A stretch of 64,000 bases of DNA, from positions 372,001 through 436,000 of the forward strand of contig NZ_JACHXQ010000001.1 of assembly GCF_014192285.1 (NCBI RefSeq), in the 5' to 3' direction. The translations under genes were made by a program, and so were the position numbers. Positions 43,267 to 52,849 of this stretch are shown in pieces (position 1 is the stretch's first letter; the number at the start of each line of letters is the position of its first letter). The notes below the pieces were generated by a model, which saw only the letters and a program-made list of their open reading frames with translations, was not told the origin of the DNA and searched no databases. This DNA comes from Halomonas fontilapidosi (GTDB lineage: Bacteria; Pseudomonadota; Gammaproteobacteria; Pseudomonadales; Halomonadaceae).

Positions 43267-44263
43267 GCTCCAGGAGATGAGCGGCCCACGGCGCAGTGCG
43301 ATCCTGCTGCTGGCACTCGACGAGGACAGTGCGGCCGAAGTGTTCAAGTACCTCTCCCCTAACGAGATCCAGCAGATCAGTACGGAGATGGCCAGGCTGG
43401 ACCAGATTTCCCACGATGATATGCGCCAGGTGCTGCAGGCCTTCCACGATGAAACCGAGGAGTTCATCGCGCTCAACCTGAACTCCAGTGAGCATATCCG
43501 CTCGGTGCTGACCAAGGCACTGGGCAGCGATCGTGCCTCAAGCCTGATCGAGGATGTGCTGGAAACCAGCGGGACCGGCTCTGGCATCGATGCCCTGAAC
43601 CTCATGGAGGCCTCGATGGTGGCGGAACTGATACGCGACGAGCATCCACAGATCATCGCCACGGTGCTGATCCACCTGGATCGCCACCAGGCGGCAGACG
43701 TGATGGCACTGTTCGACGACAAGCTGCGCAACGATGTGGTGCTGCGGATCGCGACCTTCAGCGGCGTGCAACCCGCCGCCCTTCAGGAGCTGACGGAAGT
43801 GCTGACCAACATGCTGGATGGCCAGAACCTCAAGCGCAGCAAGATGGGCGGCGCACGGACCGCTGCCGAGATCCTCAACCTGATGAACACCAACCAGGAA
43901 GAGGCCGCCATCGAAACGGTTCGCTCCCACAGCGAGGACCTGGCCCAGAAGATCATCGACGAGATGTTCCTGTTCGAGAACCTCATCGACCTGGACGATC
44001 GCAGCATCCAGCTGATCCTCAAGGAGATCGATACCAATTCGCTGGTGGTGGCGCTCAAGGGGGCACCGGAAACCCTCATGGACAAGTTCATGCGCAACAT
44101 GTCCCAGCGTGCCGCCGACCTGATGCGCGAAGACATGGAAGCCCGCGGGCCAATCCGGGTCTCTCAGGTGGAAGCCGAACAGAAGGCCATCCTGCAGGTG
44201 GTGCGCCGCCTCGCCGACGGGGGCGAAATCGTACTGAGCGGCGGGGACGAAACCTATGTCTGA
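43259..44263 (+). CDS. fliG: Flagellar motor switch protein FliG
   Basis: A 334-residue C-ring protein linking the MS ring to torque generation. Three domains are visible: N-terminal FliF-binding (GPRRSAILLLALDEDSAAEV), middle FliM-binding (about 110-190, DEHPQIIATVLIHLDRHQAA), and C-terminal stator-interacting domain (about 215-330) with the charged torque helix (IDDMFLFE-like: KIIDEMFLFENLIDLDDRSI, ETLMDKFMRNMSQRAADLMR). The ATG overlaps the fliF stop by eight bases, and the gene's own stop overlaps the fliH start, so coupling is tight. Confidence 0.97.
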   Translation: MTKLQEMSGPRRSAILLLALDEDSAAEVFKYLSPNEIQQISTEMARLDQISHDDMRQVLQAFHDETEEFIALNLNSSEHIRSVLTKALGSDRASSLIEDVLETSGTGSGIDALNLMEASMVAELIRDEHPQIIATVLIHLDRHQAADVMALFDDKLRNDVVLRIATFSGVQPAALQELTEVLTNMLDGQNLKRSKMGGARTAAEILNLMNTNQEEAAIETVRSHSEDLAQKIIDEMFLFENLIDLDDRSIQLILKEIDTNSLVVALKGAPETLMDKFMRNMSQRAADLMREDMEARGPIRVSQVEAEQKAILQVVRRLADGGEIVLSGGDETYV

Positions 44264-45011
44264 ACGTGGTGAAGCCGGCATGGCGGACAGCCAGACGCCC
44301 TGGCGCCGCTGGCAGATGGGGGAGCTACAGAGCCCCAGGCGGGCCTCACGGCCCGAGTCGCCTGGCGGCACTCAGGCAAAGGAAGATGCCGACGGCCGCG
44401 AGGCGCGCCAGCGTCAGGCCGAGCTGCAAGCGCTGCGCGAGAGGGTTCGTCGGGAGGCCCATCAGGAAGGCTTGCTGGCAGGGCGTGAACAGGGCCATGC
44501 CGAAGGGCTCGCCAGAGGTCTCGAAGAGGGTCGTCAGCAGGCCCAGGACGACATGGAAGCGCGTCTTGCCGAAGCGCTCCAGCCCCTCGTCTCCCTGGCC
44601 TCGGCTTTCAGCGCCGCCCTGGAAGAGCTCGACGAGTCCATTGCCCAGGACCTGGTCGACCTGGCCCTGGCCACCGGCCATCAACTGGCCGGGGAAGCCC
44701 TCAAGGCAAGGCCGCGCCAGGTGCTTGAGCTGGTGCGCGCGCTGCTGCACACCGAGCCACCGCTCATCGGCCAACAGCGTCTCTGGCTGCACCCGCTGGA
44801 CCACAAGCTGGTGCAGAAGCATCTGGGCGAAGAGCTGTCGGCGGCGGGCTGGATGCTGCAGCCGGACGACCAGCTCAGCCGTGGCGGGTGCCGAGTCACC
44901 AACGCCAATGGCGAGCTTGATGCCACCTGGGAGACACGTTGGCAGGCCGTCAAGGCCCAGGTCCGGCATCGCAGCCCTGGCCATGATGAGCAGCAAGGAG
45001 AAGCTCCCTAG
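44256..45011 (+). CDS. fliH: Flagellar assembly protein FliH
   Basis: A 251-residue regulator of the export ATPase FliI. The Gln/Arg/Glu-rich helical middle (about 40-110) contains GxxxG-type repeats ([20 protein letters not shown]), a hallmark of FliH. The C-terminal FliI-binding part (about 130-240, [20 protein letters not shown] and [20 protein letters not shown]) is typical. It starts inside the last codons of fliG (eight-base overlap), and its TAG overlaps the GTG start of fliI by one base. Confidence 0.95.
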   Translation: MSERGEAGMADSQTPWRRWQMGELQSPRRASRPESPGGTQAKEDADGREARQRQAELQALRERVRREAHQEGLLAGREQGHAEGLARGLEEGRQQAQDDMEARLAEALQPLVSLASAFSAALEELDESIAQDLVDLALATGHQLAGEALKARPRQVLELVRALLHTEPPLIGQQRLWLHPLDHKLVQKHLGEELSAAGWMLQPDDQLSRGGCRVTNANGELDATWETRWQAVKAQVRHRSPGHDEQQGEAP

Positions 45012-46402
45012 TGTCCGAACCGCTGTCCACCAATCCTCACCAGGCTCACTGGCAGCGCGCCCTGCGTGGCATGTGCGCCCGTGTTGAGCCCCTGCCGCCC
45101 TATCGCATCAGCGGTCGGGTGGTGCGTGCCACCGGCCTGATCATCGAGGTGGTGGGACTGCAGGTGGCACTCGGCAATGCCTGTCGGATCGAGCTACCCC
45201 CCGGGCGCCAGGAAGGCCCCCAATTCGCCGAAGCCGAAGTGGTGGGGTTTGCCGGCGACAGGCTCTACTTGATGCCGCTGGCCGAGATCACCGGCCTGAT
45301 GCCGGGGGCGCGGGTCTTTCCACTTGCCGATGGCGCACACGAAAGTGCCCGGCGCTTTCCCCTCGGCGAAGGCCTGCTGGGCCGTGTCGTCGACGGCAAT
45401 GGCAGTCCTCTGGATGGCTTGGGACCTCTCACCGAGGCGCCCCGCGCGCCGCTTGCCACACCGCCCCTGAACCCCCTGGCGCGCGCCCCTATCGAAGAGC
45501 AGATCGACGTGGGTATCCGCGCGATTAACGCCCTGCTCAGTGTCGGCCGCGGTCAGCGCATGGGCCTGTTTGCCGGCTCCGGGGTCGGCAAGTCCGTATT
45601 GCTCGGCATGATGGCCCGCTATACCCGTGCCGACGTGATCGTGGTGGGCCTGATCGGCGAACGCGGGCGTGAGGTCCAGGAGTTCATCGACAACATCCTG
45701 GGCGAGGAAGGCCTGCGGCGGGCCGTCGTGGTGGCGGCACCGGCCGACACGTCCCCACTCCAGCGCCTGCAGGGAGCGTCCTACGCCACTCGGCTGGCCG
45801 AAGGCTTCCGCGACGAAGGGCGCAATGTCCTGTTGATCATGGACTCCCTGACCCGCTTCGCCATGGCGCAGCGCGAGATTGCGCTGGCCGTCGGTGAGCC
45901 GCCGGCGACCAAGGGCTATCCGCCCTCGGTGTTTGCCAAACTGCCGAACCTGGTCGAGCGCGCCGGCAATGCCGAGCGTGGCGGAGGATCCATCACGGCC
46001 TTCTACACCGTGCTCACCGAAGGGGATGACCAGCAGGATCCCATCGCCGATTCGGCGCGTGCCATCCTCGATGGCCATATCGTGCTCTCTCGCACCCTGG
46101 CGGAAGCAGGCCACTATCCGGCGATTGATATCGAGGCTTCCATCAGTCGAGCGATGACCGCGATTATCGACCCGCGGCAGCGACAACAAGCCCAGCAGTT
46201 CAAGTCACTGTTCTCCCGCTATCAGCGTAATCGCGATCTGATCAGTGTCGGCGCCTATCATCCTGGCCATGATCCTCAGCTGGATGACGCCGTGAGGCGC
46301 TACCCCCAACTCGAGGGCTTTCTGCAGCAGCGCATCGAAGAGAACAGTAGCCTGGAAAGCGCTCGTCAGGCGCTGGACAGGGTCGTGGGAGGCAAGCCAT
46401 GA
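45011..46402 (+). CDS. fliI: Flagellum-specific export ATPase
   Basis: A 463-residue F1-beta-like ATPase powering entry of substrates into the flagellar export gate. Walker A GSGVGKS is at 189-195 and Walker B lies in [20 protein letters not shown]. The family segment [20 protein letters not shown] and the C-terminal [20 protein letters not shown] are complete. It begins with GTG, overlapping the fliH stop (TAGTG), and ends in an ATGA overlap with fliJ. Length is standard. Confidence 0.98.
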   Translation: MSEPLSTNPHQAHWQRALRGMCARVEPLPPYRISGRVVRATGLIIEVVGLQVALGNACRIELPPGRQEGPQFAEAEVVGFAGDRLYLMPLAEITGLMPGARVFPLADGAHESARRFPLGEGLLGRVVDGNGSPLDGLGPLTEAPRAPLATPPLNPLARAPIEEQIDVGIRAINALLSVGRGQRMGLFAGSGVGKSVLLGMMARYTRADVIVVGLIGERGREVQEFIDNILGEEGLRRAVVVAAPADTSPLQRLQGASYATRLAEGFRDEGRNVLLIMDSLTRFAMAQREIALAVGEPPATKGYPPSVFAKLPNLVERAGNAERGGGSITAFYTVLTEGDDQQDPIADSARAILDGHIVLSRTLAEAGHYPAIDIEASISRAMTAIIDPRQRQQAQQFKSLFSRYQRNRDLISVGAYHPGHDPQLDDAVRRYPQLEGFLQQRIEENSSLESARQALDRVVGGKP

Positions 46403-46860
46403 GCCAAACTAACACGCCACTCGACACGCTTATCGAACTCGCCCGCGATGCTCGGGATCAGGCGGGTCAGAACCTGGCCGGTGAGCAGCGCACCAGCAGC
46501 CAGGTCAGCCAGCAGCTGGGGTCACTGCATCGCTATCGCCAGGAGTATGCCGAAAAGCTGAATGCGGCCATGCGCGACGGTATCGACCCGGCCACCATGC
46601 GTAACTACCAGCAGTTTCTTGCCTCCCTGGACGACGCCCTGGTGCGCGCCCGTGAGGCGCTGGCCGCCCAGCAGCAGCGGGTCGAGCGGACTCGCCAGCA
46701 TTGGCAGCAGCAGCAGCAGCGCCTGTCGTCCTACGACACCCTCGCCGAACGGCGGGAAGTCGCCAGGCGCCGCGATGAACAACGCCGGGAACAGCACGCA
46801 AGTGACGACCTGGTCAATAACCGACTGGTCCGCCAGCGCTCGTCCCATAGCGAGCACTGA
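46399..46860 (+). CDS. fliJ: Flagellar export chaperone-escort FliJ
   Basis: A 153-residue coiled-coil protein (heptads from about 5 to 130, rich in Gln, Arg and Glu) in the FliJ place between fliI and fliK. FliJ inserts into the FliI ring and shuttles export chaperones. The region [40 protein letters not shown] and [20 protein letters not shown] follows the family. The start overlaps the fliI stop by four bases (ATGA). Confidence 0.93.
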   Translation: MSQTNTPLDTLIELARDARDQAGQNLAGEQRTSSQVSQQLGSLHRYRQEYAEKLNAAMRDGIDPATMRNYQQFLASLDDALVRAREALAAQQQRVERTRQHWQQQQQRLSSYDTLAERREVARRRDEQRREQHASDDLVNNRLVRQRSSHSEH

Positions 46861-46878
46861 GCCACAAGGAGACTGCCG

Positions 46879-48264
46879 ATGGATATACAGTTGCTCGTCA
46901 ATGCCCCCGGAAATGCCACCGGAAACCGCGTCTCGTCCGAGGGAGCCAAGGCACCGGGGAACGAGTTCGCCCGCCACCTTGCCGGTGCGAGTAAGGCCCG
47001 CGGTGAGGGGGCCAGGGAAGCCGGCATCCCGACGCGACAGGCGTCGTCCTCGCAAGCATCAGCGGCCGCGACGAACGGCCAGAGTGATGCGCCCGCCGAT
47101 GCTGCCACGCGGGGCGAGGCGGTCAAGGCCCGGCTGGCCAGTGTGTCGGGCCCGACCGACACCAACGTCGAGCACGGGAAGATAGGCGAGAACGCCGACC
47201 TGGCCCCGCTGCTCGGCGCCGAGGACAACCGGGCCGCCTGGTCGCGTCTCTCGGCCGAAGACGTCGAGTCGGTCCTCCAGTCGCTCGAGCAGGGCAGGCC
47301 GCGGTCAGGCGGCAGCGACGCGACAGGTAACGGCGGCTGGGGCGGGCTGCAGGAGCGCCTCGCGCTGATCGAACAGGCCGGCCGCCCAGAGGCGGACGAT
47401 GCTCTCGCGCTGCTGCCGCTGGCCGCCGCCGGGTTCCCGGCCAGCGGCAGTGCCAGCGCGCCCACCGCGGCGGGTACCCCCGGCCCTGCCCCTCAAGTGG
47501 CCGGTCAGGCGCTGCGCAGCAATCCGCTGATCGAGGCGATCGCCGCCGAGCGTCGCGCGCCCCAGCCGAGCGCGGCGGCAGGCGCTGCCGCGACCGAACG
47601 ACTCGCCCCCTCCCTGGCCGGCGCCGGCCAGGCCTCAGCGGCGAGCAATGAGGTGCTGCGTGTCGCAACCGCCGGCGACGCCCTGCTGGCCCAGCGTGGC
47701 GAGACGTCGGGGCCCACCGGTGGCCTCGAGATGGCCGGCCAGGACGCAGCGAATACCATGACCGGTGCGATGGGCGGCGGCACGGCCGGGGCGATGACCA
47801 GTGCCTCCGCAACGCCGGCCCAGGCCAGCCTGCCGGCGCCGGTAACCAGCCCCGCCTGGCCGCAGCAGCTGGGGCAGCAGTTGGTGCGCCTGAGCCAGCA
47901 GGGCGGCGAGCAGCGCGTCGAGCTCAAGCTCCACCCGGCGGAGCTCGGGCCGCTGTCGGTGTCCCTGAAAATGGGCGACCACGGCGCACAGGCGCAGTTC
48001 ATCTCTGCCCATGCCCAGGTGCGCCAGGTACTGGAGCAGGCCATCCCGCAGTTGCGTGAAGCGCTCGCCGAACAGGGCATCAGCCTGGGTGAGACCTCGG
48101 TAGGTGAACAGCGAAACGGTAACAGCGACAGCGCTCCCCACCAGACAGGCAACATGCTGGCATCGGCAGGACTTGGCGAGAGTGGTGACGGGTCATCAGA
48201 GGTGACCCAGAGCAAGGCATCGCGTGAACTGAATCTGGACGGCCGAGTAGACCTCTATGCCTGA
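46879..48264 (+). CDS. fliK: Flagellar hook-length control protein
   Basis: A 461-residue molecular ruler that stops hook growth and switches export specificity. The first 330 residues are low-complexity (Ala, Gly, Ser, Pro) and variable, as usual for the exported ruler part. The C-terminal Flg_hook domain is clear: WPQQLGQQLVRLSQQGGEQR, VELKLHPAELGPLSVSLKMG, AQFISAHAQVRQVLEQAIPQ, LREALAEQGISLGETSVGEQ. It follows fliJ by 18 bases. Notably this organism's FlgE is far longer than usual, so ruler and hook subunit may have adapted to each other. Confidence 0.93.
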   Translation: MDIQLLVNAPGNATGNRVSSEGAKAPGNEFARHLAGASKARGEGAREAGIPTRQASSSQASAAATNGQSDAPADAATRGEAVKARLASVSGPTDTNVEHGKIGENADLAPLLGAEDNRAAWSRLSAEDVESVLQSLEQGRPRSGGSDATGNGGWGGLQERLALIEQAGRPEADDALALLPLAAAGFPASGSASAPTAAGTPGPAPQVAGQALRSNPLIEAIAAERRAPQPSAAAGAAATERLAPSLAGAGQASAASNEVLRVATAGDALLAQRGETSGPTGGLEMAGQDAANTMTGAMGGGTAGAMTSASATPAQASLPAPVTSPAWPQQLGQQLVRLSQQGGEQRVELKLHPAELGPLSVSLKMGDHGAQAQFISAHAQVRQVLEQAIPQLREALAEQGISLGETSVGEQRNGNSDSAPHQTGNMLASAGLGESGDGSSEVTQSKASRELNLDGRVDLYA

Positions 48265-48396
48265 GCCTCACCCCTCTGGAGCGCCAAACGAGCAAGATAG
48301 GCGCAATCGACAAGCCTGTTCCCTTCTTCATGAGCACGGCGCAACACGCATACTGCGGCCTGCGCGTCGGCAACACTCTGTAACCTAGGAAAGAGA

Positions 48397-48876
48397 ATGG
48401 CAAAATCCCGTGGTGGCTCACGCAAGCTTCTGTGGTTGATGATGGTGCTGCTGATCCTGTCATCATCAGCGGCAGCGGTGGCTATCTACATGGTCCTCAC
48501 TCAGCAAGACAGCGAGGCCCAATCCGTTACGCAGACCGAGGGCATGCCGGAGCCAAAAGCGCCAATCTTCATGCCGATCAAGCCTTTCACCGTCAACCTG
48601 GCGGATGACGATTACGGCCCACGGTTACTCTACACCGGCCTGACGCTTAAGCTCGATGACGAGGAAAGCAAGGCAATCCTCGAACAACATATGCCACAGG
48701 TTCGTAGCCGTCTGCTGACGCTGTTCTCCGGCAAGCAGGCCGGTGAACTGACCTCGCCAGGAGGCAAGCAGCGCCTGGCAGATCAGGTAGTGGCGGCCCT
48801 CGAGGCACCCATGTCGGTCAATCAGCCGGAAGTGGCCATCAACGATGTACTCTTCACCGAGTTCATTGTGCAATAA
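48397..48876 (+). CDS. fliL: Flagellar basal body-associated protein FliL
   Basis: A 159-residue single-pass inner-membrane protein: helix at about 10-32 (LLWLMMVLLILSSSAAAVAI), then the periplasmic FliL domain (FMPIKPFTVNLADDDYGPRL, LYTGLTLKLDDEESKAILEQ, MPQVRSRLLTLFSGKQAGEL, ending VLFTEFIVQ). FliL surrounds the stators and supports torque under load. A 132-base gap separates it from fliK, so an internal promoter is possible. RBS AGGAAAGAG is eight bases before the ATG region. Confidence 0.95.
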   Translation: MAKSRGGSRKLLWLMMVLLILSSSAAAVAIYMVLTQQDSEAQSVTQTEGMPEPKAPIFMPIKPFTVNLADDDYGPRLLYTGLTLKLDDEESKAILEQHMPQVRSRLLTLFSGKQAGELTSPGGKQRLADQVVAALEAPMSVNQPEVAINDVLFTEFIVQ

Positions 48877-48896
48877 GCCGGGGTAGCCAAGACACC

Positions 48897-49940
48897 ATGT
48901 CCCAAGATGATCTGCTCTCCCAGGAAGAGATCGATGCGCTGCTCAAGGGCGTGAGTGGTGACGACGAGCCCGAGGCCAAGAGCAACGGCGCTTCCCGCGT
49001 GCGCCCCTATGATCCTGCCTCCCAGCACCGCATCATCCGTGAACGCCTGCATGCGTTGGACATCATCAATGAGCGCTTTGCGCGCCACTTTCGCATGGGG
49101 CTGTTCAACCTGATTCGCCGCAGTGCCGATATTACCGTGGACTCGGTACGCTACCAGAGCTATAGCGAGTTCTCCCGCAATGTGCCGGTACCCACCAATA
49201 TCAACATGATCGCCATGAAGCCTCTACGAGGCTCGGCCTTGATCGTATTTCCTCCCAGCCTGGTGTTCATGGTGGTGGACAACCTCTTCGGCGGTGACGG
49301 ACGCTTCGTGACCAAGTCGGAAGGTCGCGAATTCACCAATACCGAACAGCGCATCATCCAGCGACTGCTGCAGCTGGCCATCGACGCCTACAGCGAGTCC
49401 TGGAAATCCGTCTACCCGCTCGAGATCAGCTTCCTGCGCTCTGAGATGCAATCGAAGTTCGCCAACATCACCAATTCGCCAAACGAGATCGTGGTGAATA
49501 CCAGTTTCAATCTCGAGGTGGGCAACCTCGCCAGCAGTTTCCAGATCTGCATGCCCTACGCCATGATCGAGCCGCTGCGTGACCTGCTAACCAACCCCCT
49601 CAGCGATGGCAGCCAGGATCAGGACGGCAACTGGACCAAGCGCATTGCCGGCGAGATACGTCATTCCGAGGTTGAGCTGGTCGCCAACTTTACCGATATC
49701 GCGAGCCGCATCGCCCATGTCATGGCCTTGAAGGTCGGTGACGTGCTGCCCATGGAGCTTCCCGACACGGTGATGGCCAGCGTGGATGGTGTGCCCGTGA
49801 TGGAGTGTGAATACGGCAGCCAGCATGAACAGCGGGCACTGCGCGTGCTTCGCATCTTCGACCATGCCGCCGACCATGCGCCGACAGATGCCTTCGTGAA
49901 AGGGTCACGGCCGCAATCCAAGGAATCCCCTCATGACTGA
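48897..49940 (+). CDS. fliM: Flagellar motor switch protein FliM
   Basis: A 347-residue C-ring protein that binds phospho-CheY. The N-terminal CheY-docking peptide is present (DDLLSQEEIDALLKGV). The middle CheC-like domain (HRIIRERLHALDIINERFAR, FNLIRRSADITVDSVRYQSY, PTNINMIAMKPLRGSALIVF) and the C-terminal SpoA domain (VGDVLPMELPDTVMASVDGV) are complete. It overlaps fliN by eight bases. Confidence 0.97.
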   Translation: MSQDDLLSQEEIDALLKGVSGDDEPEAKSNGASRVRPYDPASQHRIIRERLHALDIINERFARHFRMGLFNLIRRSADITVDSVRYQSYSEFSRNVPVPTNINMIAMKPLRGSALIVFPPSLVFMVVDNLFGGDGRFVTKSEGREFTNTEQRIIQRLLQLAIDAYSESWKSVYPLEISFLRSEMQSKFANITNSPNEIVVNTSFNLEVGNLASSFQICMPYAMIEPLRDLLTNPLSDGSQDQDGNWTKRIAGEIRHSEVELVANFTDIASRIAHVMALKVGDVLPMELPDTVMASVDGVPVMECEYGSQHEQRALRVLRIFDHAADHAPTDAFVKGSRPQSKESPHD

Positions 49941-50460
49941 TCCCAACAAACCCGATCCTAAAAATCCTGATCAAAGCATCAGCGAAGACGACTGGGCCGC
50001 CGCCATGTCGGAGCAGCAGGACGATGCTACTGGCAGCGACGAGGATGACCCCTGGGCGGAGGCGATGGCCGAACAGGCAGCCGCAGAATCCGCCGAGCAG
50101 GATCAGCAGGCCGAAGAACCCACCGCAACGTCAAACGCCCAGTCCGCAGGGAACAGCGTATTCCGTCCCCTCGAGGGAGCGCAGGGAGTTGCCAAGGGGC
50201 GCGACCTGGAAATGATCATGGATATCCCGGTCAAGCTCACCGTCGAACTGGGACGTACCAAGCTGACCATCAAGCAGCTACTGGAACTTGCCCAGGGTTC
50301 GGTAATCGAGCTGGATGGTCTCGCGGGCGAGCCCATGGACATCCTCATCAATGGCTACCTGATCGCTCAGGGTGAGGTCGTGGTTGTCGAAGACAAGTAT
50401 GGCATCCGTATCACAGAGATCATCACGCCCTCCGAGCGGGTCCAGAAGCTCAACCGATGA
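49933..50460 (+). CDS. fliN: Flagellar motor switch protein FliN
   Basis: A 175-residue C-ring subunit. The C-terminal 85 residues are a standard SpoA domain ([76 protein letters not shown]). The N-terminal 80 residues are an acidic, Gln/Ala/Glu-rich extension containing two DDxWAxAMxEQ-like repeats (DDWAAAMSEQQD and DDPWAEAMAEQA), longer than in enteric FliN of about 137 residues. The start lies within the end of fliM; its TGA overlaps the fliO ATG by four bases. Confidence 0.96.
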   Translation: MTDPNKPDPKNPDQSISEDDWAAAMSEQQDDATGSDEDDPWAEAMAEQAAAESAEQDQQAEEPTATSNAQSAGNSVFRPLEGAQGVAKGRDLEMIMDIPVKLTVELGRTKLTIKQLLELAQGSVIELDGLAGEPMDILINGYLIAQGEVVVVEDKYGIRITEIITPSERVQKLNR

Positions 50461-50897
50461 ACGAAGCAATACCCGAACAATCCCAGGGTGGCCTGGATGC
50501 CGCCCTCACCGGCGGAGAGACCCTGATCGGCATGGCCACCCTTGGCAAGACCGCTGCCGCGCTGGGGCTCATCCTGGTGGTCATTCTGGTGGCTGCCGCC
50601 GTGCTGCGCCGCTGGGGACTACCTCATCAGCGCCACGGCCGTCACCTGAAAGTCGTGGGTAGCGCGGCAGTGGGGACCAAGGAGCGCGTGGTAATTGTCG
50701 CGGTAGACCGTACCTGGCTGGTCCTCGGTGTCGGCGGCGGACAGGTCAATAAGCTGCATGACATGCCCGCCCCGGAAGAATCTCAGGCGACAGACAACAC
50801 GGCCGGGCCAGGCTTTGAGTCGGAAGACTCTTTCAGTACACGTTTCGCCAAGGCCCTCCGGCACAATGCCGGACTGGGACGACGGGGGAAGGTGTGA
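50457..50897 (+). CDS. fliO: Flagellar biosynthesis protein FliO
   Basis: A 146-residue bitopic membrane protein: helix at about 24-46 ([20 protein letters not shown]), then the cytoplasmic part with the FliO pattern [20 protein letters not shown] and [20 protein letters not shown]. FliO helps assemble the FliP ring of the export gate. Four-base overlaps with fliN before it and fliP after it (GTGA). Confidence 0.93.
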   Translation: MNEAIPEQSQGGLDAALTGGETLIGMATLGKTAAALGLILVVILVAAAVLRRWGLPHQRHGRHLKVVGSAAVGTKERVVIVAVDRTWLVLGVGGGQVNKLHDMPAPEESQATDNTAGPGFESEDSFSTRFAKALRHNAGLGRRGKV

Positions 50898-51652
50898 GAC
50901 ACGTGGCGTCAAGGCACTTGCTGGTGACGTTAGCCATGGCGATATTGCTGGCCTCGCCCACGTTGGCGCTGGCACAGCAGATTCCCGGCATCGTCAGCCG
51001 TCCTCTGGACAATGGCGGACAGCAGTGGTCGCTGTCACTGCAGACCCTGCTGCTGCTCAGCTCACTGGCTTTCCTGCCTGCCGTGCTGCTGATGATGACC
51101 TGCTTCACGCGCATCATCATCGTCTTGAGCCTGCTGCGAACGGCCATGGGCACTCAGGCGACGCCGCCCAACCAGGTACTGCTGGGACTCGCCCTGTTCC
51201 TCACCCTGTTCATCATGGCGCCAGTGTTGGGGCAGGTGCATGAGCTAGCCTGGGCCCCCCTCTCCAACGATGAAATCAACTTCGATGAGTTTCTACAGCG
51301 GGCCCAGGGCCCGTTTCGCGAGTTCATGTTGGCCCAGACTCGGGAGCCTGATTTAGCGATGTTCGCGCGCCTGGCCGACATCGGCGACCTGCAGGGGCCC
51401 GAGGATGTGCCCATGCGCATACTGGTGCCCTCCTTCGTCACCAGCGAGCTGAAGACAGCGTTCCAGATCGGTTTCACCATCTTTATCCCTTTTCTGATTA
51501 TCGATCTGGTAGTGGCAAGCGTCTTGATGTCGCTGGGGATGATGATGGTGCCGCCGATCACTATTTCGCTACCGTTCAAGCTGATGCTGTTCGTACTGGT
51601 GGACGGCTGGCAGCTGATCATCGGATCGCTGGCAGAAAGCTTCTACTTCTGA
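50894..51652 (+). CDS. fliP: Flagellar biosynthetic protein FliP
   Basis: A 252-residue export-gate core protein. A cleavable signal (about 1-25, ending ALAQQ) precedes four membrane helices. Family segments: [100 protein letters not shown]. The start is a GTG overlapping the fliO stop. Confidence 0.97.
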   Translation: MRHVASRHLLVTLAMAILLASPTLALAQQIPGIVSRPLDNGGQQWSLSLQTLLLLSSLAFLPAVLLMMTCFTRIIIVLSLLRTAMGTQATPPNQVLLGLALFLTLFIMAPVLGQVHELAWAPLSNDEINFDEFLQRAQGPFREFMLAQTREPDLAMFARLADIGDLQGPEDVPMRILVPSFVTSELKTAFQIGFTIFIPFLIIDLVVASVLMSLGMMMVPPITISLPFKLMLFVLVDGWQLIIGSLAESFYF

Positions 51653-51673
51653 ACACACTCCGAGGAAGCCGAC

Positions 51674-51943
51674 ATGACACCGGAAGAGGTGATGAACATC
51701 GCCTATCAGGGCATGCGCGTCACGCTACTGCTTGGCGGACCCTTGCTGCTCACGGCGCTGGCTACGGGCTTGCTGGTCAGCCTGTTCCAGGCCGCCACTC
51801 AGATCAACGAAATGACGCTCTCGTTCATCCCCAAGATCCTCGCGGTGTTTGCGGTCCTGGTACTAAGCGGTTCCTGGCTGCTCAAGCTGATCACCACCTT
51901 TACCATCGAGCTGTTCGGCAACATCCCTGCCATGATCTCGTGA
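51674..51943 (+). CDS. fliQ: Flagellar biosynthetic protein FliQ
   Basis: An 89-residue export-gate protein with two membrane helices (about 15-40 and 53-78): MTPEEVMNIAYQGMRVTLLL, ATGLLVSLFQAATQINEMTL, SFIPKILAVFAVLVLSGSWL. The start has a GAGGAAG site, 21 bases after fliP. Confidence 0.97.
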   Translation: MTPEEVMNIAYQGMRVTLLLGGPLLLTALATGLLVSLFQAATQINEMTLSFIPKILAVFAVLVLSGSWLLKLITTFTIELFGNIPAMIS

Positions 51944-51959
51944 GGCAGGACGTCCGCTG

Positions 51960-52760
51960 ATGGTAGAGGTCACCTTTGATCAGCTCCAAAGTTGGCTAGT
52001 GACCTTTCTCTGGCCCTTCGCACGCATCACTGGACTGATGCTCAGCGCCCCGCTGTGGGGACATTCCAGCATTCCGCGCCAGGCAAAGCTTGCCCTGGCA
52101 GGTACCGTTGCGGTCGTTATCGCGCCGGTGCTGCCGCCCATGCCTGCAGTGCCACTCTTCTCCTGGGCCGGTTTGGGCATTTTGGTCGAGCAACTGCTGA
52201 TCGGTGCCGCCATCGGCCTCACGGTACGAGTGATGCTGGCCGTTGTGCAGGCCTCGGGAGAGTTCATCGGCCTGCAGATGGGCCTGGCCTTTGCTACCTT
52301 CTTCGATCCCTCGAGCGGCACCAACATGGTGGTGCTGTCACGGATCCTCTATATGGTCACGCTGCTGATGTTCCTGGCCTTCAACGGCCACCTGATGGTT
52401 CTCGAGGTGGTGGTCACCAGCTTCCAGACATTGCCGATCGGCATCGGCCGCTTCAATCCAGAAGCCTTCATCATGTTGGCCCGCTACGGCGGCACTATCT
52501 ATACAGCGGGCATGCTGCTTGCGTTGCCGCTGGTCGCCGCCTTGCTGATCATCAACCTGTCGCTGGGCATCCTCAACCGCTCGGCCCCCCAGCTCACGGT
52601 TTTCAACATCGGCTTCCCGACGTCACTGACGGTCGGCTTGATTCTGATGATGGTACTGATGACCGATATCGGCAGCTTCCTTGAGCGTCTGTTCAGCCAG
52701 GGACTGGCCTTCTTGCAGAATCTGCTGGAAACAATGGCACCGCTGCCCATCGCGAACTAA
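51960..52760 (+). CDS. fliR: Flagellar biosynthetic protein FliR
   Basis: A 266-residue export-gate protein with about six membrane helices. Family segments: FARITGLMLSAPLWGHSSIP, LGILVEQLLIGAAIGLTVRV, GLQMGLAFATFFDPSSGTNM, LALPLVAALLIINLSLGILN, PQLTVFNIGFPTSLTVGLIL. It is last in the fli operon; no flhB follows in the window. The stop codon TAA merges with the A-run that forms the T-tract of the opposing flg terminator. Confidence 0.97.
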   Translation: MVEVTFDQLQSWLVTFLWPFARITGLMLSAPLWGHSSIPRQAKLALAGTVAVVIAPVLPPMPAVPLFSWAGLGILVEQLLIGAAIGLTVRVMLAVVQASGEFIGLQMGLAFATFFDPSSGTNMVVLSRILYMVTLLMFLAFNGHLMVLEVVVTSFQTLPIGIGRFNPEAFIMLARYGGTIYTAGMLLALPLVAALLIINLSLGILNRSAPQLTVFNIGFPTSLTVGLILMMVLMTDIGSFLERLFSQGLAFLQNLLETMAPLPIAN

Positions 52761-52796
52761 AAAAAACCGCTCCGGCCATGAAAGGCGCCAGAGCGG
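52757..52796 (-). terminator. Terminator of the flg operon, between fliR and flgL
   Basis: CCGCTCCGGCC pairs with the GGC and GAGCGG parts of the opposite arm (52767-52796). On the minus strand the stem is followed by eight or nine T residues, overlapping the fliR stop codon. On the plus strand only CAAAAAG follows, so it mainly serves flgL-side transcripts. Confidence 0.85.
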
Positions 52797-52849
52797 CAAA
52801 AAGACCATGGTTGAGAGTGCAAGCGACCATGGTCATCAGGGACCGAATG

